From Pelagovum sp. HNIBRBA483 (lineage in GTDB: Bacteria; Pseudomonadota; Alphaproteobacteria; Rhodobacterales; Rhodobacteraceae): a stretch of 64,000 nt of DNA. Location of the stretch: NCBI RefSeq assembly GCF_040931995.1, contig NZ_CP162412.1:2643001-2707000 (forward strand). Reading direction: 5' to 3'. Below, piece after piece: positions 17,091 through 24,779 of the stretch. Both the position numbers and the translations under genes were made by a program. The notes under the pieces are model-generated. The model saw nothing but the letters and a program-made list of their open reading frames with translations. It made no database searches and had not been told where the DNA came from. Each line of letters opens with the position of its first letter. Within the stretch, counting starts at the first letter, position 1.

Positions 17091-18086
17091 ATGAGAAGCA
17101 TTACCCTTTCGCAGGCCGTCAACGAAGCACTGGCCGAAGAACTCCGCCGCGACGAAACCGTCTTCATCATTGGTGAGGACGTGGCCGAAGCAGGTACGCC
17201 GTTCAAGATCCTCTCCGGCTTGGTCGAGGAGTTCGGCACCGACCGCGTGATCGACACGCCAATCGCCGAGCCGGGTTTTATGGGCATGGCCGTAGGTGCG
17301 GCAATGACCGGCTCGCGCCCTGTCGTTGACCTGATGTTCGGCGACTTCATCTTCCTGATCATGGACCAGCTCTGCAATCAGGCTGCCAAGACGCACTACA
17401 TGTCTGGCGGTAAGCTGAACGTGCCGCTGGTGGTGCGCACCAACCTTGGCGCGACGCGCCGTTCGGCCGCGCAGCACAGCCAGTCGCTTCAGGCGCTCGT
17501 TGCGCATATTCCGGGGCTGAAGGTGGCGCTGCCTTCCTCAGCTTATGAAGCCAAAGGCCTGCTCAAGACAGCGATCCGCGACAACAACCCTGTTGTGATC
17601 TTCGAAGACAAGCTGATGTATCAGGACAAGGCCGAAGTTCCCGAAGAGGAATATCTGATCCCGTTTGGCGAAGCCAACATCAAGCGCGAAGGCTCCGACA
17701 TCACCCTGATCGCAACCTCGTCGATGGTGCAGGTTGCCGAAAAAGCTGCCGAGATGTTGGCCGCTGAAGGCATCAGCGCCGAGGTCATCGACCCGCGCAC
17801 GATTGTGCCGCTGGACGAGAAAACGCTCGTTGAAAGCGTCAAGAAGACCTCCCGCGCCATCGTGATCGACGAAGGCCACCAGAGCTATGGCGTGACCAGC
17901 GAGATCGCATCGCGCCTGAACGAGAAGGCATTCTACCACCTTGATGCGCCGGTGCTGCGGATGGGTGCGATGGATGTGCCGGTGCCGTTCAGCCCCGCAC
18001 TGGAAGACATCACCGTACCGACGCCAGAAGGCGTTGTGGAGAATGCGCGCAAGCTGTGCGCAGGGGAGATGATCAATGCCGCATGA
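17091..18086 (+). CDS. 2-oxo acid/acetoin dehydrogenase E1 beta subunit
   Basis: A 331-residue transketolase-like beta subunit. The N-terminal ITLSQAVNEALAEELRRDETVFIIGEDV region, the EPGFMGMAVGAAMTG segment and the C-terminal ApVLRMGAMDVPVPFSP-type region are standard for AcoB/PdhB proteins. It completes the heterotetrameric E1 with the alpha subunit encoded just upstream. GAGGAGAGA precedes the ATG. Its 3' end overlaps the lipoyl-protein gene by 11 bases, so E1 and the lipoyl carrier are translationally coupled. Confidence 0.88.
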   Translation: MRSITLSQAVNEALAEELRRDETVFIIGEDVAEAGTPFKILSGLVEEFGTDRVIDTPIAEPGFMGMAVGAAMTGSRPVVDLMFGDFIFLIMDQLCNQAAKTHYMSGGKLNVPLVVRTNLGATRRSAAQHSQSLQALVAHIPGLKVALPSSAYEAKGLLKTAIRDNNPVVIFEDKLMYQDKAEVPEEEYLIPFGEANIKREGSDITLIATSSMVQVAEKAAEMLAAEGISAEVIDPRTIVPLDEKTLVESVKKTSRAIVIDEGHQSYGVTSEIASRLNEKAFYHLDAPVLRMGAMDVPVPFSPALEDITVPTPEGVVENARKLCAGEMINAA

Positions 18087-19419
18087 CGTCATCATGCCGG
18101 CTCTCGGCATGGCGCAAGACAGCGGCGTGCTCGTGCGCTGGATCAAACAGGCAGGTGAGCCTGTCGCGGAGGGGGATGCGCTCTTCGAGGTGGAAACCGA
18201 CAAAGCCACGATGGAAGTCGAGGCACAAGCCGCCGGCTTCCTGACCAACGTCACCGCGTCCGAGGGGCAGGATGTGCCCGTGGGCCGAGTGATTGCGCTG
18301 ATCTCCGAAACCGCCGAGGGCAGCACGGACGCTCCGGCGACCGCGGCGCCCAGCGCCGACGCAGCGCCTAGCGCGGACGCAGCGGCAAGCGATGTGCCCG
18401 AAGGTAACGCGGTGATCATGCCCGCACTGGGCATGGCGCAGGACACCGGTCTGATCGTTAGCTGGCAAAAAGAGCCAGGCGACAAGATCGCCGCGGATGA
18501 TGTGCTGTTCGAAGTGGAAACCGACAAGAGCACCGTCGAAGTTCCGGCAGGGCAAGACGGCTATCTGGCCGCGCTCCTTGCCGAAGCCGGTGACGATGTG
18601 CCGGTGGGTGAAACGGTGGCGATCATTTCCAGTGACGCCCCAGCCAACCCGATGCGCCGCGCTTATGCGGCTGGTGCGGCGGCTCCTGCCGCGCCCGCAC
18701 CGGCAGAACCGGCTCCCACGCCTGCAAAGGCAGAAGCCACTCCGGCACCCGCTCCGGCACCTGCAAGAGCGCCTGCGCCAGTGGTGAGCGGAGGCAAAGT
18801 TCTCGCCTCACCCAAGGCACGCCGCTTGGCGGCTGAACGCGGATTAGACCTGAACCGGCTCGTGAGCGAAGGCTATCCGCAGCCTTATCACGTCAAGGAT
18901 CTCGACACCCTCGCCGCGCTTCCGGCACCACAAACGCAAACCGCTGCTGTGGCCGGTGTCGCTGCTGCCGCGCGCCTTACCGCGCGTGCAGAGACAGACG
19001 GCTTCGCCGCTTTCGCTAGCTGGGCCGCGTCCGAGGGCGGCCTCACCGATGGCGACAGCCTGCTGGCCGGTCTTGGCGCAGCGAGCCTGCGCGGTGATAC
19101 AGCTGATCTGGTGGTCGCGGTTGAACGTTTCGGCCAAAGCCGCCAGTATGTGAACCCTGATCTTCCGCGCCTTGGCGCGGCGGCAGCCTCCGAGGACGAA
19201 GCCCAAGCGGATCTGATCATCCGTGACATCCGTGGCTCGCGGATTACCTCCGTTGCGACCGGTGCCGAGGCGGCACCAGTTCTGACCATCGGCAACGATG
19301 GCGACGGGCTGTCGATCACGCTCGAATACGGCGGCGGCCAGCTTGCTCCGGCAGCAGCCATCGCCCTGATTTCCGAATTCGCAGGCCGCATGGAAATGCC
19401 CATGCGCCACCTGCTCTGA
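18076..19419 (+). CDS. Di-lipoyl E2-like protein with degenerate acyltransferase domain
   Basis: A 447-residue protein with two lipoyl domains (ETDKA around Lys43 and ETDKS around Lys151), Ala/Pro-rich linkers at 80-105 and 195-235, a peripheral-subunit-binding domain at about 243-280 starting SPKARRLAAERG, and a C-terminal domain that aligns with the end of E2 catalytic domains. That last domain lacks the DHRVxxG active-site motif: the position reads LEYGGGQLAPAAAI. It should carry acyl groups on its lipoyl lysines but is unlikely to transfer them to CoA. The separate catalytic protein at 20874 probably supplies that step, as a heteromeric E2. Confidence 0.8.
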   Translation: MPHDVIMPALGMAQDSGVLVRWIKQAGEPVAEGDALFEVETDKATMEVEAQAAGFLTNVTASEGQDVPVGRVIALISETAEGSTDAPATAAPSADAAPSADAAASDVPEGNAVIMPALGMAQDTGLIVSWQKEPGDKIAADDVLFEVETDKSTVEVPAGQDGYLAALLAEAGDDVPVGETVAIISSDAPANPMRRAYAAGAAAPAAPAPAEPAPTPAKAEATPAPAPAPARAPAPVVSGGKVLASPKARRLAAERGLDLNRLVSEGYPQPYHVKDLDTLAALPAPQTQTAAVAGVAAAARLTARAETDGFAAFASWAASEGGLTDGDSLLAGLGAASLRGDTADLVVAVERFGQSRQYVNPDLPRLGAAAASEDEAQADLIIRDIRGSRITSVATGAEAAPVLTIGNDGDGLSITLEYGGGQLAPAAAIALISEFAGRMEMPMRHLL

Positions 19420-19436
19420 CCTGAAAGGCCGATCCC

Positions 19437-20864
19437 ATGGATTATACCGATCTCTACATCAACGGCAGCTGGAGCAAAGGCAACGGCGAGCGGTTTGACG
19501 TGATCAACCCCGCCACCGAAGAGGTGCTCGCCTCTGTCGCCTCCGCAGATATCGCCGATGCCGATGCCGCGCTCGATGCCGCCGAAGCCGCGATGGCCGA
19601 CTGGGCCGCTCGCACGCCGCGCCAACGCTCTGAGGTGCTGCGCAAGGCATGGGAGCTGATGACCGCGAAGCTCGACCATTTCGCGCATCTGATCACGCTG
19701 GAAAACGGCAAAGCCCGCACAGACGCGATGGGCGAAGCGACCTATGCCGCCGAGTTCTTCCGCTGGTTTGCCGAAGAAGCTGTTCGTGCCGATGGCCTGA
19801 TTACCCATGCGCCCGCCTCCGGCGCACGGATCATGGTGCAGCACAAGCCTGCGGGCCTCGCTGTGCTGGTCACGCCGTGGAACTACCCCGCTGCGATGGG
19901 CACCCGCAAGATCGCTCCAGCGCTGGCCGCTGGTTGCGGTGTGATCATCAAACCTGCCTCCGAGACCCCGCTGACCATGCTGGCGCTGATGCCGCTCTTG
20001 GAAGAAGCAGGCGTTCCGGCTGGCCTCGTCAACGTGCTGCCTTCGAAGCGCACAGGCGCGCTTGTCGACCATATGCTGCATGACCCGCGCGTGCGCGTTG
20101 TCAGCTTCACCGGCTCCACTGGCGTCGGTCGCAAGCTGCTGCATTCCGCTGCCGATCAGGTGTTGAAACCGGCGATGGAGCTGGGTGGCAACGCGCCTTG
20201 TATCGTATTTGACGATGCCGACATGGATACCGCCATCGAAGGCACCATGCTCGCCAAGATGCGCAACCTCGGTGAGGCCTGCACGGCCGCCAACCGTATC
20301 TATGTGCATGAGGACGTGGCGGAAGAATTCACCCGCCGCCTGACCGAGCGCATGGAAGCGCTGAAAGTGGGCGACGGAACTGACCCGAGCGTCGATGTTG
20401 GCCCGCTCGTCAATGCCGACACCCGCGACAAGGTCGCCGAGTTCGTGGCTGATGCTGTCGCCAAAGGCGCAAAGGTCGAATGCGGTGGCTCGACCCCGAA
20501 CGGCAAGGGCTTCTTCTACCCGCCGACCGTTCTGTCGAACGTGCCAGAAAACGCAGAATGCGTGCGTGACGAGATCTTCGGACCAGTAGCCGCGATCCAG
20601 ACCTTCACCGATCAGGAAGACGTGATCCGCCGCGCCAATGATACCGAATACGGGCTTGTTGCCTATGTCTTCTCTGAGGACTTCAAGCGCGCGCTTCAGG
20701 TTTGCGAGCGGCTGGACTACGGCATGGTCGGGCTGAACCGTGGCCTCGTCAGCGATCCGGCAGCGCCGTTCGGCGGCACCAAGCAATCGGGCCTCGGGCG
20801 CGAAGGCGGCCATGAGGGCATGCTCGAATTCATGGAAACGCAGTACATCTCTGCAAGCTGGTAG
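19437..20864 (+). CDS. NAD(P)-dependent aldehyde dehydrogenase, succinate-semialdehyde dehydrogenase-like
   Basis: A 475-residue aldehyde dehydrogenase with VTPWNYP, the FTGSTGVG cofactor loop near 224-231, the general base Glu248 in MELGGNAP and the catalytic Cys282 in GEACTAANR. Overall layout is like GabD/SSADH proteins. It sits between the two halves of the split E2, 17 bases after one and 9 before the other, so it belongs to the same operon. It may oxidise an aldehyde produced in the pathway that feeds or follows the E1 reaction. The substrate is not determinable here. Confidence 0.85.
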   Translation: MDYTDLYINGSWSKGNGERFDVINPATEEVLASVASADIADADAALDAAEAAMADWAARTPRQRSEVLRKAWELMTAKLDHFAHLITLENGKARTDAMGEATYAAEFFRWFAEEAVRADGLITHAPASGARIMVQHKPAGLAVLVTPWNYPAAMGTRKIAPALAAGCGVIIKPASETPLTMLALMPLLEEAGVPAGLVNVLPSKRTGALVDHMLHDPRVRVVSFTGSTGVGRKLLHSAADQVLKPAMELGGNAPCIVFDDADMDTAIEGTMLAKMRNLGEACTAANRIYVHEDVAEEFTRRLTERMEALKVGDGTDPSVDVGPLVNADTRDKVAEFVADAVAKGAKVECGGSTPNGKGFFYPPTVLSNVPENAECVRDEIFGPVAAIQTFTDQEDVIRRANDTEYGLVAYVFSEDFKRALQVCERLDYGMVGLNRGLVSDPAAPFGGTKQSGLGREGGHEGMLEFMETQYISASW

Positions 20865-20873
20865 GGGCGAAAA

Positions 20874-21764
20874 ATGTCCGAGACAATAGCCTCCCCCTCT
20901 GTGCGCGTTCTCGCGCAGGAAAAGGGGATTGATATCGACGCGCTCGCCAAGAAGCTGGGCCGCACGACCATCGGCCGTGAGGATCTGGAAGGCACCACCA
21001 CCCCTGCGGCAGCGGCGGCGGCACCTGCGGCGGGGACGTCCTACTGGAACGTCGATCACAGCCAGTACGGGCCGGTGACAGAGGAGCCGATGAGCCGTTT
21101 TGCCAAGGTCGCCAGCGCGAACCTGTCAGCGGCCAACCAGCTCATCCCGCAAGTGACGCACCATGACCGCGCCGATGTCTCGGGCATCGAAGCGCTGCGC
21201 AAGGCATGGAAGGGCGAGGCCATCGCGCGGGGTGTCAAGCTCACCGCGCTGGCGTTCCACGTCAAAGCACTGGCGCGCGCTTTGCGGGAGTTCCCGCGCT
21301 TCAACGCCTCGCTGTCGGCGGATGGCGAAACCCTTTACCTTAAGGACTTCGTACATATCGGCATCGCGGTGGACACGCCGCACGGGCTGATGGTGCCGGT
21401 GATCCGCGATGCGGACCGCAAAGGACTGTGGCAAATCGCGGCAGAGATCACCGACCTCGCCAGCCGCGCGCAGGCCCGCAAAATCGCACCCGACGAGATG
21501 GGCGGCGCTTCGATGTCAATCTCCAACCTCGGTGGCTTGGGCGGCACGGCTTTCACGCCGATCGTCAATCCGCCGGAAGTGGCGATCCTCGGCATCACCC
21601 GCACCGAAACCATCACCGTATGGGACGGCGACACGCCGCGCCCCGTGCCGATGGTGCCGCTTGATCTGAGCTATGATCACCGTGTGATCAACGGGGCGGA
21701 TGCCGCCCGTTTCATGACCTATCTGGCAGGCTTGATCGCTGATCCGCGCCGGATGATGATCTGA
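20874..21764 (+). CDS. E2 acyltransferase catalytic subunit lacking lipoyl domain
   Basis: A 296-residue protein with a subunit-binding domain at about 7-43 (SPSVRVLAQEKGIDID...) and a full acyltransferase domain, but no lipoyl domain. The active-site segment SYDHRVINGAD has His269 and Asn273, as in PDH-type E2 of Azotobacter and Pseudomonas, and MSISNLGGLGGTAFTPI holds the conserved Ser. The lipoyl groups must come from another chain, most simply the di-lipoyl protein at 18076. The gene is last in the operon. No E3 dihydrolipoamide dehydrogenase gene is present in the window, so E3 is presumably shared with other complexes. Confidence 0.83.
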   Translation: MSETIASPSVRVLAQEKGIDIDALAKKLGRTTIGREDLEGTTTPAAAAAAPAAGTSYWNVDHSQYGPVTEEPMSRFAKVASANLSAANQLIPQVTHHDRADVSGIEALRKAWKGEAIARGVKLTALAFHVKALARALREFPRFNASLSADGETLYLKDFVHIGIAVDTPHGLMVPVIRDADRKGLWQIAAEITDLASRAQARKIAPDEMGGASMSISNLGGLGGTAFTPIVNPPEVAILGITRTETITVWDGDTPRPVPMVPLDLSYDHRVINGADAARFMTYLAGLIADPRRMMI

Positions 21765-21774
21765 ACCTGACAAG

Positions 21775-21806
21775 CCTCTGGCGGGTGCGATCACCTGCCA
21801 GAGGCG
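21775..21806. terminator. Bidirectional terminator between convergent operons
   Basis: A 14-bp stem (GCCTCTGGCGGGTG with CACCTGCCAGAGGC, one G-U pair) and a 4-base loop fill the gap between the E2 stop and the AbrB-family stop. Position between convergent genes and stem strength suggest termination from both sides, although no long T run is present. Confidence 0.7.
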
Positions 21807-22838
21807 CTACACCTGTCGCCCCACCCGCCCAACAACAAGCGGCATGACGACAGAAAGCACCAATAATCGAAACACATGATGCCCCGCAACGAACGTGGGG
21901 TCATAGCCGAGCGAGAGCGCAATCGCCGCCATCGCCTCGACCCCACCGGGCGCAAATGCGACGGTGAGCAAGCCAGGTGGCACGCCCAGCATAAGCAGGG
22001 CAACCCCAGCCCCCACCAAACACATGCCAATCGCGACCACCGTGAGCATCAGGCCGGGCAGGATATAGCGGCCAAGCTGCCGCGCAGGGACGGAGGCAAA
22101 GCGGCTGCCGATTAGGATACCCATCGCCATCAGTGCGGTCACGGCCATCGCATCCGGCAAACGGCCCGGCGTAAAGCCGCTGCCATGTCCCGTCGCGCTG
22201 ACGACCATCCCTGCGATGAGCCATGCCGCAGGCACCCCGATCCGCGCAAATACAAGCGCCATTGGAACGGAGAGCAAGACCGTGCCCAGAAGTGACGACA
22301 GGCCCATCACATTTTCGGGCAGAACGCTCACCCCTGTCGCCCCAAACACAACGCTGATCAGCGGCGGTACGCAGAGGGTCAGGATCAGCACACGGATCGA
22401 CTGGATCACAGCAATCGCCGGCACATCCCGCCCCGAGGCCAGCGCGATACCGAGCACATAGCTCAGATGCCCCGGCGCGGCGGCGAGCATGGCTGTTTGC
22501 CGATCGTAGCCGAAAAGCCGCTGTAGCAGTGCTGCACTGGCAAACAGGATCGCCAACACGCACAGGGTCAGGATGGCGAGGCTTAAGGGCCAAGCCAGCA
22601 TCCCTTGCAGCACTTCCGGCGTGACCGCTGTGCCGATGTTGATGCCAAGGCCCAGAATGCAGGCATTGCGCAGCGGGACGGGCAGATCGGCTTTCAGCCC
22701 CGCAAGCGCCGCAAGGGTGATCCCCGCTGTCGCGCCGGTGAGCGGTGCGGCAGGAAAGCCGATCCACAGGAAGACCATGTAGCCCAGCCAAGCGCAGAGC
22801 GCCGCAATCGCCAAATCACGCGCCTTAGTCACCATCAT
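21807..22838 (-). CDS. AbrB-family (DUF) membrane protein
   Basis: A 343-residue integral membrane protein with about ten hydrophobic helices, matching the AbrB-type putative membrane transporter/regulator family (E. coli AbrB/AidB regulator-like). A repeated pattern LGLGINIGTAVTPEVL and FAPGGVEAMAAIALSL, with the latter near the C-terminus, is characteristic. The function of the family is poorly defined. The start at 22838 lies inside the end of the upstream citryl-CoA-lyase-like gene (14-base overlap); an open frame reading further upstream is shadow of that gene. Confidence 0.72.
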   Translation of the reverse strand: MMVTKARDLAIAALCAWLGYMVFLWIGFPAAPLTGATAGITLAALAGLKADLPVPLRNACILGLGINIGTAVTPEVLQGMLAWPLSLAILTLCVLAILFASAALLQRLFGYDRQTAMLAAAPGHLSYVLGIALASGRDVPAIAVIQSIRVLILTLCVPPLISVVFGATGVSVLPENVMGLSSLLGTVLLSVPMALVFARIGVPAAWLIAGMVVSATGHGSGFTPGRLPDAMAVTALMAMGILIGSRFASVPARQLGRYILPGLMLTVVAIGMCLVGAGVALLMLGVPPGLLTVAFAPGGVEAMAAIALSLGYDPTFVAGHHVFRLLVLSVVMPLVVGRVGRQV

Positions 22839-23592
22839 ATGTCCATCGGTAATGCGGCGGCGTTGGGCCTTTGTTCCGCCCGCCTTGCTCCGTCTGCTCC
22901 CATGCATGGGCCAATATCCCCACCGACCGCGACAGGCAGAAAAGCCCGCGCGCCAACGGCGGGGCGAAGCCCAGCTCGGCATAGATCACCGCCGTCGCGC
23001 CATCAATATTCATCGGCAAGGGCTGGCCCTTGCGCTGCGTGATCTCGGCCTCTACTCCGCGCCCGATTTCCATGAAGCGGCCTTTGCAGGCTCCAGCGGC
23101 AACGGCCTCTTCCACCAGCGCCATGAGACGCGGTGCGCGGGGGTCGACGGGCTTGTGGAAGCGATGCCCGAAGCCGGGGATGATCTTGCCATGCGCGCCG
23201 ATCCAATCATCCAGCGCGTCGGGCAGCGGGGCGTTTGACGCCTCAATGAAGTGATAAAGCTCCACCGCCTGTTCGCCCGCGCCGCCATGCACGTCGCCCA
23301 GCATATTCACCGCGCTCGCCATCGCGTTGTTCAGCGGCAAGCCGCAGGTCACGGCCATCCGCGCTACCGCGATGCTCGGCGCTTGCGGCCCATGATCGAC
23401 GGCAGAAACCAACGCCGCCTCGAAGAGCCGCGCCTGTGCTGGCGTCGGTCGATCCCCGCGTACCAGCAGCCAAATCATCTCGGCAAATGAAACGGTGCCA
23501 ATGAGATCCTGTATCGGCTGCCCACGGAGGTGAATCCGTCCCGGCTCCATGTCGATGATGGAGGTGCGCCACCAGTCCGCCACATCGCTCAT
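22825..23592 (-). CDS. Citryl-CoA lyase / citrate synthase-family protein
   Basis: A 255-residue short member of the citrate synthase family, equivalent to the C-terminal domain of citryl-CoA lyase or ATP-citrate lyase. The catalytic residues are present: His102 in VHGGAGE, His143 in GFGHRFHK and Asp197 in NIDGAT. Full citrate synthases are over 350 residues, so a lyase on an acyl-CoA is more likely than citrate synthesis. Its ATG overlaps the CoA-transferase stop. With CoA-transferase and TctABC this suggests uptake, CoA activation and cleavage of a citrate-like acid to acetyl-CoA and an oxo acid (inference). Confidence 0.75.
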   Translation of the reverse strand: MSDVADWWRTSIIDMEPGRIHLRGQPIQDLIGTVSFAEMIWLLVRGDRPTPAQARLFEAALVSAVDHGPQAPSIAVARMAVTCGLPLNNAMASAVNMLGDVHGGAGEQAVELYHFIEASNAPLPDALDDWIGAHGKIIPGFGHRFHKPVDPRAPRLMALVEEAVAAGACKGRFMEIGRGVEAEITQRKGQPLPMNIDGATAVIYAELGFAPPLARGLFCLSRSVGILAHAWEQTEQGGRNKGPTPPHYRWTYDGD

Positions 23593-24779
23593 ATCACGCC
23601 ATCCTTTCTCAATTCTGCGATTTCGTCCGCGCTGAGGCCAAGAGACTGCCAGATCTCGTCGTTATCCGCGCCCAATGCGGGGGGCGGGCCAGAGGGCTGC
23701 GGGCGTTTGCCGCCGATCATGGCGGGGCTTCCCGCCAATGCAAGCGTTTCTGCCCCGAACGGAACCTGCGCGATCAATCCCCTGCCCAGCATTTGCGGGT
23801 CGTCTAGCGCCTCCGGCACGGAGAGCACCATTCCCGCCGGAACGCCTAGCGCGTTCAACTCGCGCACCCAATCGGCAGCCGGTCGCTGGCGCAGCGTATC
23901 CTCCAGCGCTGCGCGTAGCGCATGGCGATTGCGCTTGCGCTTGCGATCCTCGCGTGTGCGGTAATCTGCGTGCGTCAGCAAATCTTCGCGGTCCAGATGG
24001 CGGGCAAGGTCCTCCCATTGGCTATCACGATTGGCGGCAATGTTGATGGGCTTGTCGGCTGTGATGAACGTTCCGGAAGGGGCCGAGGTCGTATTCTCGT
24101 TGCCGTGGGCGGCGGGGAGCACGCCGCCGATCAGGTAATTCGAGACGACCCACCCCATTGTGGAAATCACTGCCTCTGTCATCGCGATATCCAAAAACGC
24201 GCCGCGCGGGCGCGCGTTCAGCGCCGCGGCGATGCTGAAAGCAGCCGTCATGCCGCCAATCGTATCGGCCAGCGGGTAGCCTACGCGGTAAGGGGCGGTT
24301 TCTGGTCCGCCAGTGATCGCCATAACGCCTGACATCCCCTGAACGATCTGGTCGTAGGCGGGATCATCCTTGCGTGGGCCATCCTGCCCGAAACCGCTGA
24401 TCGCGCAGTAGATCAGGCGCGGGTTAACCTCTTTTAGCGCGTCATAATCCAACCCCAATCGCGCCATCACACCGGGGCGAAAATTTTCCACCAAGACGTC
24501 AGCGCTTTCGACAAGGCGTTTTAGAAGCGCCTTGCCCTGCGGGGATTTCATATCCAGTGTGACGGACTTTTTGCCCGCGTTCTGCGCCAGAAAGCTGATC
24601 CCCATGCCCTGTTTGTTGCGCTCGGGGTCAGCGCCCAGCACCCGCGCAAGATCCCCCAAGCCAGGGCGCTCGACCTTGATGACCTCCGCTCCCATCAGAG
24701 CCAACTGGTAGCAGCAATAGGGGCCGGCCAGAACGTTGGCCAGGTCAAGAACACGCACCCCCGCTAAGGGATCAGTCAC
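23589..24779 (-). CDS. CaiB/BaiF-family CoA-transferase
   Basis: A 396-residue class III CoA-transferase with LDLANVLAGPYCCYQLALMGAEVIKVE-type N-terminal CoA-binding region and the catalytic Asp in GAFLDIAMTEAV. Such enzymes move CoA between carboxylic acids without covalent hydrolysis loss. I chose GTG 24779 because AAAGGAG lies nine bases before it; the GTG at 24800 would start before that site. The start overlaps the TctA stop by eight bases. The operon context points to activation of a di- or tricarboxylate imported by the Tct system. Confidence 0.85.
   Translation of the reverse strand: MTDPLAGVRVLDLANVLAGPYCCYQLALMGAEVIKVERPGLGDLARVLGADPERNKQGMGISFLAQNAGKKSVTLDMKSPQGKALLKRLVESADVLVENFRPGVMARLGLDYDALKEVNPRLIYCAISGFGQDGPRKDDPAYDQIVQGMSGVMAITGGPETAPYRVGYPLADTIGGMTAAFSIAAALNARPRGAFLDIAMTEAVISTMGWVVSNYLIGGVLPAAHGNENTTSAPSGTFITADKPINIAANRDSQWEDLARHLDREDLLTHADYRTREDRKRKRNRHALRAALEDTLRQRPAADWVRELNALGVPAGMVLSVPEALDDPQMLGRGLIAQVPFGAETLALAGSPAMIGGKRPQPSGPPPALGADNDEIWQSLGLSADEIAELRKDGVI

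Noticed and set aside
18888-21059. Open frame of 723 codons antisense to the lipoyl-protein and aldehyde dehydrogenase genes
   Set aside because: It spans the boundary of two well-supported genes on the plus strand and shows no domain or ribosome binding site.
20874-21764. Loss of the E2 active-site Asp (HRVING instead of HRVIDG) as an inactivating change
   Set aside because: Asn at this place is normal in PDH-type E2 proteins of Azotobacter and Pseudomonas, so the protein is expected to be active.
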